Shown here piece after piece: positions 34,182 through 42,907 of a stretch of DNA of 64,000 bases. The DNA comes from Clostridium kluyveri DSM 555 (GTDB lineage Bacteria; Bacillota; Clostridia; Clostridiales; Clostridiaceae). Location of the stretch: contig NC_009706.1 of NCBI RefSeq assembly GCF_000016505.1, positions 1,984,001 through 2,048,000 of the forward strand, in the 5' to 3' direction. Under the pieces are notes generated by a model. That model was given only the letters and a program-made list of their open reading frames with translations, had not been told where the DNA came from and did not search any database. Each line of letters starts with the position of its first letter. Positions within the stretch are counted from its first letter, which is position 1. The translations under genes and the position numbers were made by a program.

Positions 34182-34610
34182 TTATTTAGTTGCCTTTAAA
34201 TATTCAATTTCAATGCAGTTATTGCCAGTGGCAATCTTAACTTTTTTAATATCTTCCTTTATTTCATCCTGACCCTGTTTTAGTTCTTTAACGTCCTTCG
34301 AAATGTCTTTAACTGCTGATGAAATCAAGCTGTCCTTATCCTTTATAGAATTACTAATACCCTGAAATCCCCTTACATCTTGTTCCTTGTGTGCTGTCTG
34401 CACCTCTGCTATTATATCAATCTTCTTTTCAATACTTTCCAGTTTAATTGAGTTTTTTCTGACTTCGCCTTTAAGACTGCTAACTTCATTCGTAAGATTA
34501 TTTTGACCCTCAGATAAATTATTTACTTTATCATTGACATCTTTAATATCCTTCTGCATTGACTTTAGTAATTCTAATATTTCCTTATCCAACAAATTCA
34601 CCCTTTCCAC
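34182..34610 (-). CDS. Coiled-coil protein (142 aa)
   Basis: One long coiled coil (residues 5-120) ending in GNNCIEIEYLKATK. It shares its pattern with the coiled-coil gene behind the prophage A repressor. Proteins of this kind travel with phage regulatory genes; role unknown. Confidence 0.7.
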   Translation of the reverse strand: MERVNLLDKEILELLKSMQKDIKDVNDKVNNLSEGQNNLTNEVSSLKGEVRKNSIKLESIEKKIDIIAEVQTAHKEQDVRGFQGISNSIKDKDSLISSAVKDISKDVKELKQGQDEIKEDIKKVKIATGNNCIEIEYLKATK

Positions 34611-34699
34611 AGCTCACATATTTATTTTATTATATCATATCTTATTGCCTAAATTATACAGCTGTTTTTGTATTTTGTCTTGACACTTCAATTACAATA

Positions 34700-34894
34700 T
34701 TAAAAAAAGTGTAGCATAATTTCTTTAACTTGCCTTGTTAAAGATATAAATTCACTTTCAGAAATACGTTTTTCTTTTATAGCTATTATTTCATCAGTCG
34801 TGAAGTTGTCCAAATAATTTTTAGAAAGTTCTTTGAGATTATATATAAGTTCTTGAGTGGTAGGTACTCTTCGTAAACTTTCCTCCATCATCAT
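34700..34894 (-). CDS. Hypothetical 64-aa protein
   Basis: It starts with ATG ATG ATG and overlaps the antirepressor stop by four bases, so the two are coupled. The product is helical (TTQELIYNLKELSKNYLD). No motif is recognised. Confidence 0.6.
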   Translation of the reverse strand: MMMEESLRRVPTTQELIYNLKELSKNYLDNFTTDEIIAIKEKRISESEFISLTRQVKEIMLHFF

Positions 34895-35724
34895 ATAGCC
34901 ACCTCTCTAAGTGGTTTGTAAACCACATGAAAGGTTTTGTTCTTGCTTGGTATGTCCACAGGATATCCATTTTCTTTAAGCCACTTGTTGACTTTATCAG
35001 ATACAGATTCAGTATATTTGATCACAGTACCCTGCCATGAACCACTACTTTCCCATACAACCTCTTTCTCATGTTCTTCAATATCCAGCTTTTTAATTAT
35101 CTGTCCTACTGCTCCAAATGCAGGATTGCCTGTTTTAGAATACATTCCAACCATTTTGGCTATCTGTTTGGTATCATAGAACTTTTCCCTTGCTTCTATT
35201 TCTATGGGTATGTCCACTCCTGCTTTAGAGAATAATGTTTTAACTACCAGTAATTTAATAGTATTATCTACCCCGGCAACATCTAACAAAGGTGATACAA
35301 GCTCTACTGATTTATTTATGGTTTCTAGTTTTTCAGGTTGGTTGTTTTCTTTTAAGGCTTCTGTGTTAGCCTTCTCTGAAATGTAAGCTCCTGTTTGCCT
35401 TATAGAAGGAAGAACTTCATCAGTTACCCAATCTGTAAATTTTTCTGCTTCTGGTTTTTCGCTCTTAAATGCTATTTTATAAACTCCGCTTTCAGTAAGA
35501 AACTTCTCCCCTGCATTATTTAATTTTCGGATGTTTGCTAAACCAACATCCGAATTTGTAAATTTAACAGCTTGTTTATTATTCATTTTAGTTAGATGAT
35601 ATCTTACCGTTTCCTTCGCTATACCTAGACACTCTCCTACATGATAAGGGTTAAAATAAACCATCCCATTTATCTCAAACACTTCTACGTCATGTCCTTC
35701 AAACAGCATTAAATTGTTGCTCAT
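34891..35724 (-). CDS. BRO-N antirepressor of the regulatory islet (277 aa)
   Basis: Start at the ATG after TTGGAGGTAATAATA. Residues about 1-110 form a BRO-N domain (GMVYFNPYHVGECLGIAKETVRYHL, KFTDWVTDEVLPSIRQTGAY). The C-terminal 90 residues are a second DNA-binding-like part (TKQIAKMVGMYSKTGNPAFGAVGQ). It would counter a repressor, and lies next to the XRE switch. Its place between tail genes is unusual. Confidence 0.87.
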   Translation of the reverse strand: MSNNLMLFEGHDVEVFEINGMVYFNPYHVGECLGIAKETVRYHLTKMNNKQAVKFTNSDVGLANIRKLNNAGEKFLTESGVYKIAFKSEKPEAEKFTDWVTDEVLPSIRQTGAYISEKANTEALKENNQPEKLETINKSVELVSPLLDVAGVDNTIKLLVVKTLFSKAGVDIPIEIEAREKFYDTKQIAKMVGMYSKTGNPAFGAVGQIIKKLDIEEHEKEVVWESSGSWQGTVIKYTESVSDKVNKWLKENGYPVDIPSKNKTFHVVYKPLREVAI

Positions 35725-35853
35725 TATTATTACCTCCAATTTATTATTTTAAAAAATGTTTTAAAATAACTCAAAATAGTATATAATAATGAGTACAGAG
35801 TACTATTTTGAGTTAAACCCTTTGTTGAGTCGCCAAACTGGAACAAAGGGTTT

Positions 35854-36048
35854 TTAGTTTTCTTCATTGAAAAACAGATCCTTTACAGTTGAATCAAGTG
35901 CTGTTGAAATTCTTTCCATCAATGACTTTGTCACATTTCCATAGTCTCCTCTTTCTATAGCAACTAACTTTTTAGGACTTGTTTTTACTATCTTACATAA
36001 TTGAGCTTGTGTAAGTCCTTTTTTTATTCTTGCTTTCTTGACTTCCAT
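35854..36048 (-). CDS. Cro-like XRE protein (64 aa)
   Basis: Start placed at ATG after TAGGAGTGGTAAT. The sequence MEVKKARIKKGLTQAQLC begins a compact XRE domain. It is divergent from the larger repressor at 36213, the Cro position. Confidence 0.8.
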   Translation of the reverse strand: MEVKKARIKKGLTQAQLCKIVKTSPKKLVAIERGDYGNVTKSLMERISTALDSTVKDLFFNEEN

Positions 36049-36212
36049 ATTACCACTCCTATTTTGTTTTAATACCATATTGGTAATCTATATTCATATA
36101 TTATATCCATTTCGGTATGAAGTCAATACTAAATTGGTACTTTTTTAAAAATATTATATAAATATATTCCGTTTTGGATATAATACATATATAATTACTA
36201 TGAGGTGGTAAA
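36049..36212. promoter_or_regulatory. Immunity switch with four operators, inside the tail cluster
   Basis: Four related sites are seen: TACCATATTGGTA (36073-36085, perfect palindrome), TATCCATTTCGGTA (36104-36117), TACTAAATTGGTA (36127-36139) and TTCCGTTTTGGATA (36167-36180). They fill the space between two divergent XRE genes. A TATAAT overlaps the last one (GGATATAATAC), a likely -10 for the rightward repressor. Confidence 0.75.
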
Positions 36213-36998
36213 ATGAATGTTGGTGCAAAGATCAAAGAAATAAGAGAATCTAAAAATTTAACACAAAAACAATTAGCCGAAAAAATTGGAGTTACGCCAG
36301 TTACTATAACTAGGTATGAAAATAACAAGAGAGAACCTAGCATAGAAACTTTAAATAAAATAGCTAAAGCTCTTGATGTAACTATTAACGATTTAGCTGG
36401 TGAAAAAGATACCGTTACTAAAAAAGTTTTAAAACAACTCATATCTGGAGGTGTAAATTTAGAACAATTATCTACAGATACAAAAATTCATATAGATAGA
36501 TTAAATTCCCTACTTAAAAACGATGATGCAACTTGTGATGAAATTCAACAAATAGCTAAATATACTGATTGCACAGATGAAGAAATTGCACAGTGGATTC
36601 TATCAGATGCTGTTACAACAGCTGTATATAACAATAAAGACAAAAATAATCATCAAGCTGAATTATTAAAAAAAATTTTTTTAAATGGTAGAATCTCAAA
36701 AGACGATTTATTATCAGAATTAACTAATGATGATAAAGATTTTATCAATCAATTCTATCCATATATAAATAATAAAAATAATGAAGATTACATACAAATA
36801 CCAGGAGGTTTTTTTGCAAAATCTGAGATTTTACATCCTGGTGCATTTTATGAAGCTATCGCCACAATTTGCTATTACGTAGATAAGGACTTCACGAAAT
36901 TAAATTTATCAGATGATGAATATAAAAGTTTGGGCGAAAAATTAAAAAACCTAGTTGAATTTGAGTTATTTAAGATATCTAAAAGTAGAGACAAATAA
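36213..36998 (+). CDS. CI-like XRE repressor (261 aa)
   Basis: The N-terminus is a typical XRE domain (LTQKQLAEKIGVTPVTITRYENN, residues 17-39). The remaining 190 residues are acidic and helical, with no visible peptidase catalytic pair. It is read against the late operon, has its own operators and ends in a terminator. It could be the main repressor of prophage B or a superinfection-immunity gene. Confidence 0.85.
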   Translation: MNVGAKIKEIRESKNLTQKQLAEKIGVTPVTITRYENNKREPSIETLNKIAKALDVTINDLAGEKDTVTKKVLKQLISGGVNLEQLSTDTKIHIDRLNSLLKNDDATCDEIQQIAKYTDCTDEEIAQWILSDAVTTAVYNNKDKNNHQAELLKKIFLNGRISKDDLLSELTNDDKDFINQFYPYINNKNNEDYIQIPGGFFAKSEILHPGAFYEAIATICYYVDKDFTKLNLSDDEYKSLGEKLKNLVEFELFKISKSRDK

Positions 36999-37035
36999 AC
37001 ACCCACACTCGCCTTTAAAACGGGTGTGTTTTTCT
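36999..37035 (+). terminator. Terminator after the repressor
   Basis: Arms ACACCC/GGGTGT followed by GTTTTT. Confidence 0.75.
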
Positions 37036-37107
37036 ATGAAAAAGTTTAGTATAAAAATTAGAATTATGCTAATACTATAATTGATCTTAAGCAAAGGAGT
37101 AATTGAT

Positions 37108-37245
37108 ATGAATTCTATTATTCATAACTTAAAAACTATATTAGAAACATATAATTTACTAATTTCTGCATCAATATCAACAATTATTATTTATAGAATA
37201 GTTAGGAGACAAATAAAAAAAAATCCTTTAGTATTTAACTGCTAG
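37108..37245 (+). CDS. Small membrane peptide (45 aa)
   Basis: ATG after AAAGGAGTAATTGAT. A single hydrophobic stretch (about residues 17-31) is followed by a basic RRQIKKN tail. Size and shape fit small holin-like or type I toxin peptides. A symmetrical hairpin follows at 37287-37324. Confidence 0.5.
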   Translation: MNSIIHNLKTILETYNLLISASISTIIIYRIVRRQIKKNPLVFNC

Positions 37246-37290
37246 AGGGTAGTTAATTAAAGATTAAATAAAAATAATTATTTCAATAAA

Positions 37291-37322
37291 ATTTTTGCAA
37301 TACGCTTCAAGCGTTGTGCAAA
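37291..37322. terminator. Bidirectional hairpin between convergent units
   Basis: TTTTGCA..ACGCT and AGCGT..TGCAAAA form a symmetrical stem that could end both the membrane-peptide transcript and the Rha transcript. Confidence 0.6.
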
Positions 37323-37336
37323 ACCCTAGAACAAAA

Positions 37337-38050
37337 TTAAGCTATTAATCTTTGCATTGGTAAGTAAGCATATTTAACTATTTGCTCTGCTCTTTCTTTG
37401 CATATAGCATAAATATCATGGTATTCTGTACCATTTTCCATTTCTTCCCTTACTGTATTTAATATCATATCTTCTATAAATGCTATAGTGTCTAATACCT
37501 TTCTAGTTGCATATTCTCTTTGTCCTTTTTTAATACCTACTTGGGTGTTTACCAATCTTGAATAATTAGTAAATATTAAATCTGGATTCTTTTCATATGT
37601 TTTGCTACCTTGATTAATTGCATATTTTAGTAATTCATCTAGAGAATCCGTCTCACTTCTTCTTACAAGCTTTCCATTCTTTCTTGTTTGGAGCCATTCA
37701 CTGGATTGCTTTTCTTTAATAAAGGCTTCCATTTTATTAAAAGCTTCAATATATTTTAATTTCCACTGCAAGGCTTTTTGTCCTGTAAATCCCATAACAA
37801 GCAAGCTAAATCCATCACGTGTCATAATATATTCTGGGTATTTCTGATTATTTTGTTCATGCAAATAACTACTTTTTATAAAATAATTCCTTATAGGGGT
37901 TTCCTCAATTTTGTGGAGACCCTTAATAATATTTTCAATATCTCTTAATACCTGATCGTGCCTTTTATCAAAATTTTTAGCAATAATCCTACTGCTTACT
38001 AATGCTCTTTCTCTCTTTGTAAATAACCCTAAATCTATTAATTCTTTCAT
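37337..38050 (-). CDS. Rha-family regulator (237 aa)
   Basis: Residues about 10-110 match the Rha phage regulatory domain (FDKRHDQVLRDIENII, YIMTRDGFSLLVMGFTGQKALQWKLKYIEAFN). The C-terminal half is helical with a second conserved region. Rha proteins interfere with or control lytic growth. A strong leader hairpin lies before the gene. Confidence 0.9.
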   Translation of the reverse strand: MKELIDLGLFTKRERALVSSRIIAKNFDKRHDQVLRDIENIIKGLHKIEETPIRNYFIKSSYLHEQNNQKYPEYIMTRDGFSLLVMGFTGQKALQWKLKYIEAFNKMEAFIKEKQSSEWLQTRKNGKLVRRSETDSLDELLKYAINQGSKTYEKNPDLIFTNYSRLVNTQVGIKKGQREYATRKVLDTIAFIEDMILNTVREEMENGTEYHDIYAICKERAEQIVKYAYLPMQRLIA

Positions 38051-38077
38051 TAAATTTTCCTCCTAAAATTTATTTAT

Positions 38078-38119
38078 CTAGGAGCGACCGGAACATACCC
38101 GGTCATTCCTCTCTCCTAG
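38078..38119 (-). promoter_or_regulatory. Structured leader of the Rha gene
   Basis: Perfect outer arms CTAGGAG/CTCCTAG and inner arms GACCGG/CCGGTC form one long bulged hairpin, 28 bases before the Rha start. It could hold a protein- or RNA-controlled switch, or an mRNA-stabilising stem. Confidence 0.55.
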
Positions 38120-38156
38120 GAGGTTCAGCATGTCTCACGACGTTCTTTGCCCCAAA

Positions 38157-38190
38157 ATAAAAAACACCCCAAAAGGTGTTTTTTATTATT
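38157..38190. terminator. Bidirectional terminator
   Basis: AAAAAACACC and GGTGTTTTTT arms with a short AAAA-type loop. It separates the lipoprotein gene from the Rha unit. Confidence 0.75.
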
Positions 38191-38247
38191 TTTGAATATA
38201 AAAAAGAACCACATGAGTGATTCTTTTATTACTATTATTGTATGCTC

Positions 38248-39087
38248 TTAGTCGAATACGCTACTTAGCTGCTCTAACTGTCCCAATTGCTGTAAATTAG
38301 TTTTAGCATATTGATTATTAGAATCTAATTGTATAGCTTGATTAAAATACTTCTTAGCATTTTCATAATCTTTGTTACCTTCATAGTCTAACCCTAATAT
38401 ATTATATGCATTTGACTTTTCTTCATTAGATTTAGTATTTTCTATATATTTATTTGCAGCACTGATTGATTCGTCATATCTTTCTAAATGTGAATAAACA
38501 TATGCTAAGGCATAGTAACTTTCATTATAACTAGGAGATATTTTGATCGCTTCATTTAAGATTGTTGCTCCCTGATTTAAGTCTTTATCTTTTCCTTTTC
38601 CTTCAATATACATCCAAGCTAGATCATTCATAGAATCTGTCAACACATCTTTTCCATTTTCTTTTTCCCGATATACTTTCCATCCACCATTGTCATTGAC
38701 AATATATCTTTTATAATTTACTGACGCATCCTTGTTATTATAATTATCATGGCTACTATCAACTACATTAAATTCAACAGCATTTTCATAAGTAATGTTA
38801 TCTAATTTTTTATTTTTGTACTCATTACCTTTATCTATTTTTGCACCTTTAAAAGTATAAGTTTCTTTTTGAGTTTCAACCCATTTTATAAAATCTTCTT
38901 TTTGAAAATTCTTCTTACTTGCCTCTGCCAAAGTATCATAGGCTGCTTCTGCATCTCCATTTTTAATATTGTCATAATAACTATTCAAGACTTGAACAGG
39001 ATCTCCTTTAGGTGTACACCCCACAAATCCAACTGATAAAATTACTATTGACATTATTGCTAGTTTAGAAAGTAATTTTTTCAACAT
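38248..39087 (-). CDS. TPR lipoprotein (279 aa)
   Basis: An N-terminal signal (KKLLSKLAIMSIVILSVGFVGC) ends in a lipobox cysteine at residue 24. A DUF4878-like or NTF2-like domain follows (VLNSYYDNIKNGDAEAAYDTL), and then TPR repeats (about 170-270). It would be anchored outside the membrane. It has no tail function and looks like a lysogenic conversion gene. The stretch 39088-39243 upstream holds no gene I can support. Confidence 0.8.
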   Translation of the reverse strand: MLKKLLSKLAIMSIVILSVGFVGCTPKGDPVQVLNSYYDNIKNGDAEAAYDTLAEASKKNFQKEDFIKWVETQKETYTFKGAKIDKGNEYKNKKLDNITYENAVEFNVVDSSHDNYNNKDASVNYKRYIVNDNGGWKVYREKENGKDVLTDSMNDLAWMYIEGKGKDKDLNQGATILNEAIKISPSYNESYYALAYVYSHLERYDESISAANKYIENTKSNEEKSNAYNILGLDYEGNKDYENAKKYFNQAIQLDSNNQYAKTNLQQLGQLEQLSSVFD

Positions 39088-39243
39088 AATCTCCCCCTTA
39101 ATTCATACTTTATCAACAATATTGTAACAAATTGTATATATTTTGTCCAACCTATTCCATAATACAAGATTTATGGGGTAATTTCTATTAAAATGCATTT
39201 CAAAGAATGTATCATTATTCCACTTAAAATAGCGTTAATTATA

Positions 39244-39830
39244 CTACTTCTTTGTAAGCTTATTTTCTGCTTCTATTTCAAGTTCAGCACTGGCTAGATA
39301 CAACTTTTGTTCATATTCAGGCATATTATAAAATTCTCCGAATCTTAAATTATGCCTTACCCAAAGAAAATTTATTAAATAAAGTTTGTATCTAGCCCTG
39401 ATGAGTTTTTTATATCTTCTATATCCTCAGCTTCATCATTGTATCCACTTAAATCAAAGATCTTGTTTATTAAATCATCCATTTCTCCTGCAAGTAATCG
39501 CCTTTTTATAACTTCTTTTCCATTACTAACGCTTAAAGCAGCTTTTAATTTCTCATTATTCCAATTAGGGGACACCGTAGCTTTTTCAATTATATCTGCA
39601 TTAAAATTTTCATCATCAAATACATCTTTTTCAAGCTTAGAGCCTTTTACCTTTTCTGAATGTGTATTGTCCTTTCTTATTTTACTTATCTGCTTGCCTG
39701 TTAGAGCCTTTAATTTTATTGGTATTCCAAGCCTCTGTATAACAACTGTCCTTGTAGGTACCTCTATTTCACCTAAAAGCGCATCTATAATATCATCTTC
39801 ACTCATGTTTTGCATTTTTTCTATATCCAT
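39244..39830 (-). CDS. Tail assembly chaperone with -1 frameshift product
   Basis: The zero frame (39375-39830) encodes a 151-residue XkdN-like chaperone. At 39411-39405 the mRNA reads A AAA AAC with codons ATA AAA AAC in the zero frame. This is the canonical -1 slippery heptamer. In the -1 frame translation continues without a stop to 39244 and gives the family motif FLWVRHNLRFGEFYNMPEYE. The long form would have about 195 residues. Two-form chaperones of this kind wrap the tape measure during tail assembly. Confidence 0.88.
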
Positions 39831-39865
39831 ATCTTAAATTCCTCCTAAATAATTATTTTAAAACA

Positions 39866-39901
39866 TAAGAAAAGAACCGCATTTAAGCGATTCTTTTAAA
39901 A
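39866..39901 (-). terminator. Terminator after hicB
   Basis: AAAAGAATCGC and GCGGTTCTTTT arms with T run on the minus strand, placed between hicB and the chaperone gene. Confidence 0.65.
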
Positions 39902-39911
39902 TTATTAACTA

Positions 39912-40310
39912 TTAATTTCTAATATTAAGCCTTTCTTTAATGGCTGATTGTAATACCTGTGAAAAGTTAATTTTATTTTCTTCAGCTATTTTATTTAGCC
40001 ATCTTGGTAAAGTCACATTTTTGTTGACAGATTTATTCATCATTTCGTTTCTAATATCAACCATATGGGCTGTAATAGGAACAACAAACTGACCTTTAGT
40101 AACTTTCACATCTTCAGGATTAGTTGCTGCAGGTATTTTTTCACCTTCATCCTCTAACCCCCACAGATAACCTTCAAGTAAATCTTTTGCCATATACATT
40201 GCTTCATCTAAGTTATCCCCAAACGTAGCACATCCTAAATCAGGAAAATTAACACAATATTGATTTTCCTCTCTTTCAAATACAGCTGGAAAAGTATATT
40301 TATCTTTCAT
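39912..40310 (-). CDS. hicB: HicB antitoxin
   Basis: Start at ATG after GAGGTGTTGTTT. Residues about 5-60 form the HicB RNase-H-like fold (YTFPAVFEREENQYCVNFPDLGC) and the C-terminus is a ribbon-helix-helix DNA-binding part (VTLPRWLNKIAEENKINFSQVLQSAI). It would hold HicA and repress the unit. Confidence 0.93.
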   Translation of the reverse strand: MKDKYTFPAVFEREENQYCVNFPDLGCATFGDNLDEAMYMAKDLLEGYLWGLEDEGEKIPAATNPEDVKVTKGQFVVPITAHMVDIRNEMMNKSVNKNVTLPRWLNKIAEENKINFSQVLQSAIKERLNIRN

Positions 40311-40355
40311 AAACAACACCTCAATAATTATTAGTATATTTTATTGCAGCAAGAA

Positions 40356-40538
40356 CTATTTAATTCCTGCCTGTTTAAGTATCGCGTTTAAAGTGCCTTT
40401 AGGAATATCACCTTTATGATTAGGAACTGGCACTTTATTAGGTTTATCCTTATGTTTGAAATACATATGAGATCCTCTTTGATAAGAATAATACCATCCA
40501 GCTTTTTCTAGCTTTTTAACCAGTTCTTTGATTTTCAT
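40356..40538 (-). CDS. hicA: HicA toxin
   Basis: Start at MKIKELVKKLEKAGW, right after TTAGGAGG. The 60-residue double-stranded-RNA-binding fold has the catalytic histidine in GSHMYFKH and the end VPVPNHKGDIPKGTL. HicA cuts mRNA. The pair lies between the tube and chaperone genes of the late operon and has its own terminator. Confidence 0.93.
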   Translation of the reverse strand: MKIKELVKKLEKAGWYYSYQRGSHMYFKHKDKPNKVPVPNHKGDIPKGTLNAILKQAGIK

Positions 40539-40614
40539 AATTTTCCTCCTAACACCTATAATTTTAAGCGTGTTGTTTATGCGTGTCAAGATATATAAAT
40601 ATACTTATTTTCAT

Positions 40615-41031
40615 CTAAGCAACTTCTATTTTATCCAAAAGCTCATAACCACTGAAATTGAAAGGTGTTTCCTCTTCTACGAGGTCTCCTGCTTTTAAAT
40701 TTATTAACTGCAGCTTTGTAGCCATGCAATTTTTTAACCTTATGGATTCATACCCATAAGCTTCGGGGTCGTCAAGTTTAGTTATTATTTCGAATCTCTT
40801 GAATCCTCTTTCTATCATATCACTTGTTACTTTATAACCTTTCATGGTTCCAGTACCTTTTTTTATCCCTGATTTATATTGAACCCAGTCCGCCCCCAAT
40901 AGATTGAGCTCTTTAATATCTGGTTCCACATCTGCTGTACACTCCTGCAGGTTGGTCTGTTTAACTCCATCAACTAAAACTTCTCCAAAACGTCCATGTA
41001 TCGCCCTTCCTGCCTCTAATACATCTGTCAT
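40615..41031 (-). CDS. xkdM: Tail tube protein XkdM-like
   Basis: A 138-residue protein starting AGRAIHGRFGEVLVDG, as in XkdM/phage-like tube proteins of contractile tails. It follows the sheath gene, the standard order. Confidence 0.9.
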   Translation of the reverse strand: MTDVLEAGRAIHGRFGEVLVDGVKQTNLQECTADVEPDIKELNLLGADWVQYKSGIKKGTGTMKGYKVTSDMIERGFKRFEIITKLDDPEAYGYESIRLKNCMATKLQLINLKAGDLVEEETPFNFSGYELLDKIEVA

Positions 41032-41049
41032 AATTTATCCCTCCTATTC

Positions 41050-42468
41050 CTAGCTTATATAGCCAGTTCCGTATATTTTCTTCATTACATTTACGTAATC
41101 CGCAGCCCATTTCCAGTAGAATTCATCATCTTTTGCATTTACCTGCAGGTCAGTGTCAACTTCAACTGAAAAATCTCCTATCACTCCATCAATTTGCAGT
41201 GTTTCGAAGTACTGCTTTAATGCCGATAAAACAACTTTCTGCCCTAAATCTCCATTAGGAGTTTTTCCTATATAGTCTCTTTTTGTAATAGTTGTATCTG
41301 CATTTACTGTGTGCATGAATCTAACAGCTCTAATATATCCAAGAGACTCACTCTGGTCTTCTCCATAGGATTTTAATGTATTCACATCATCAACCACTAT
41401 GGCATTTGTAGCAATACCATCTCCTGCAAATATCAAAGTTCCTGATTTCAAACATTGTACTATCTGTTCTCTGTTTAATTTTGGGTATACATCTGAAAAG
41501 ATAGTTTCTTTATTGCAGATACTTTCCTTCATAGTTGCGGCTGCTATTATTCCTGCCACATAACAAGCACTTTCTGCAGGGGTATAAGTTACGCCCTCAT
41601 AAATGCCCCCATTACCTACATTCACTACGCATTCATCATTAAATGCCTTTGATTGTGTATTGGCAGCATCAATACTAGTACTAGATGAACCTCCAAAACA
41701 ACCTATAACGTCATAGCCTACAGCTTTATTTCTGTCTATCCATGCCTGAACTGTTGTTTGAAGGGCAGTATCTGCTATACCATCCAATGTAAATACATTT
41801 ATCTTGTATTGTTCAAAAGCTGCCATAGCATCCACGTAGTTTTCATTTGTTATATTCTCAGTTCCATTGCTGCCACCTTCCAGTGGTTGATTTACTATGC
41901 TTGCCAAAGTATCGTTGCCATCTGCAACTTTAGTAGCTTTAAGCCATATATTTTCACTGTCTCCATTTATCTGTTCTACAATTTCACTTATGCTTCCGGA
42001 TACCTTGAATGTATATAACTGTCCAGTTCCTTCATATAAAGTTACATCTATTAAGGTTTCATCTGCAATATCAGGCTTTACTGAAACATTAAAGTTCCTA
42101 GTTGTAGGATATAAAGTCTCAAGTTTTATAACATCCACAGGAGTTCCAGTAGTATCCTTTAATGTTATGCTTGCAGCTTTTTCACTATCATCGCCCATCC
42201 TATATAAGAGAAGCTCTGAGGGCTGCCCCAAAAGAACTAATCTCCCAAGTCTATAGGCACTTAATGTACTATTACTTCCAAATGCCTTTATCAATTCCGA
42301 TTCTGTACTTACAGAAGTAACTTTCTTCATAGGCCCCCAATCGCTCTTGACCGGCATAGCCACAACTCCCTTAGTGCCTTGTGTCAGCCTGTTTTCAGCC
42401 ATCCATTTAAACCTATTGTAAAACCCTGGTATAATCTGTTTATTCGTTTCACTCCAAGTTCCTGCCAC
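41050..42468 (-). CDS. xkdK: Tail sheath protein XkdK-like
   Basis: The 472-residue protein begins AGTWSETNKQIIPGFYNRF and has the conserved C-terminus with DTTITKRDYIGK and WKWAADYVNVMKKIYGTGYI. The sheath contracts to drive the tube. Its presence makes prophage B a myovirus. Confidence 0.95.
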   Translation of the reverse strand: MAGTWSETNKQIIPGFYNRFKWMAENRLTQGTKGVVAMPVKSDWGPMKKVTSVSTESELIKAFGSNSTLSAYRLGRLVLLGQPSELLLYRMGDDSEKAASITLKDTTGTPVDVIKLETLYPTTRNFNVSVKPDIADETLIDVTLYEGTGQLYTFKVSGSISEIVEQINGDSENIWLKATKVADGNDTLASIVNQPLEGGSNGTENITNENYVDAMAAFEQYKINVFTLDGIADTALQTTVQAWIDRNKAVGYDVIGCFGGSSSTSIDAANTQSKAFNDECVVNVGNGGIYEGVTYTPAESACYVAGIIAAATMKESICNKETIFSDVYPKLNREQIVQCLKSGTLIFAGDGIATNAIVVDDVNTLKSYGEDQSESLGYIRAVRFMHTVNADTTITKRDYIGKTPNGDLGQKVVLSALKQYFETLQIDGVIGDFSVEVDTDLQVNAKDDEFYWKWAADYVNVMKKIYGTGYIS

Positions 42469-42469
42469 C

Positions 42470-42904
42470 TTATTTCACCTTCCTTTTTAGAAAATCTTCT
42501 ATTAATTTCTTAAAACTTTCTTTTGTAAGTTCCTTTTCTTTACAATCAAACAAAGCACCCACTGCCACTTCTCTTTTATGGCCTGTAAGTGCTTTACTAT
42601 TTTTAATTAAATCCTCAATTGGGTATTTAACTTCTGGCTTAGTTGTATTGACCTCCACTGTAGATATTGGCACACTTGAACTTGTACTACCACTTGATAA
42701 TGTACTTGTTTTTATATCCACATTTGTAGTTGAAGCTTGTGTCTGAATATTTGCCCCACTAGAAATAGGTTTATCTTTTTTATCATCTACAGCACTATTT
42801 ACAGATGTAACCGGTGTTGAACCTATACCACTAATTGATGAAGTGTTAGCACCTGTGGTACTTTCAGTTGAAGTGGCTTTATCCTTTACGTTATCTTCTG
42901 CCAT
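42470..42904 (-). CDS. Serine/threonine-rich protein (144 aa)
   Basis: Residues 1-90 are a low-complexity serine/threonine/valine-rich stretch. Residues 92-144 form a compact end (YPIEDLIKNSKALTGHKREV). It is translated with the sheath gene. The end resembles short proteins found before sheath genes in other clostridial phages; role unknown. Confidence 0.65.
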   Translation of the reverse strand: MAEDNVKDKATSTESTTGANTSSISGIGSTPVTSVNSAVDDKKDKPISSGANIQTQASTTNVDIKTSTLSSGSTSSSVPISTVEVNTTKPEVKYPIEDLIKNSKALTGHKREVAVGALFDCKEKELTKESFKKLIEDFLKRKVK

Positions 42905-42907
42905 AAA

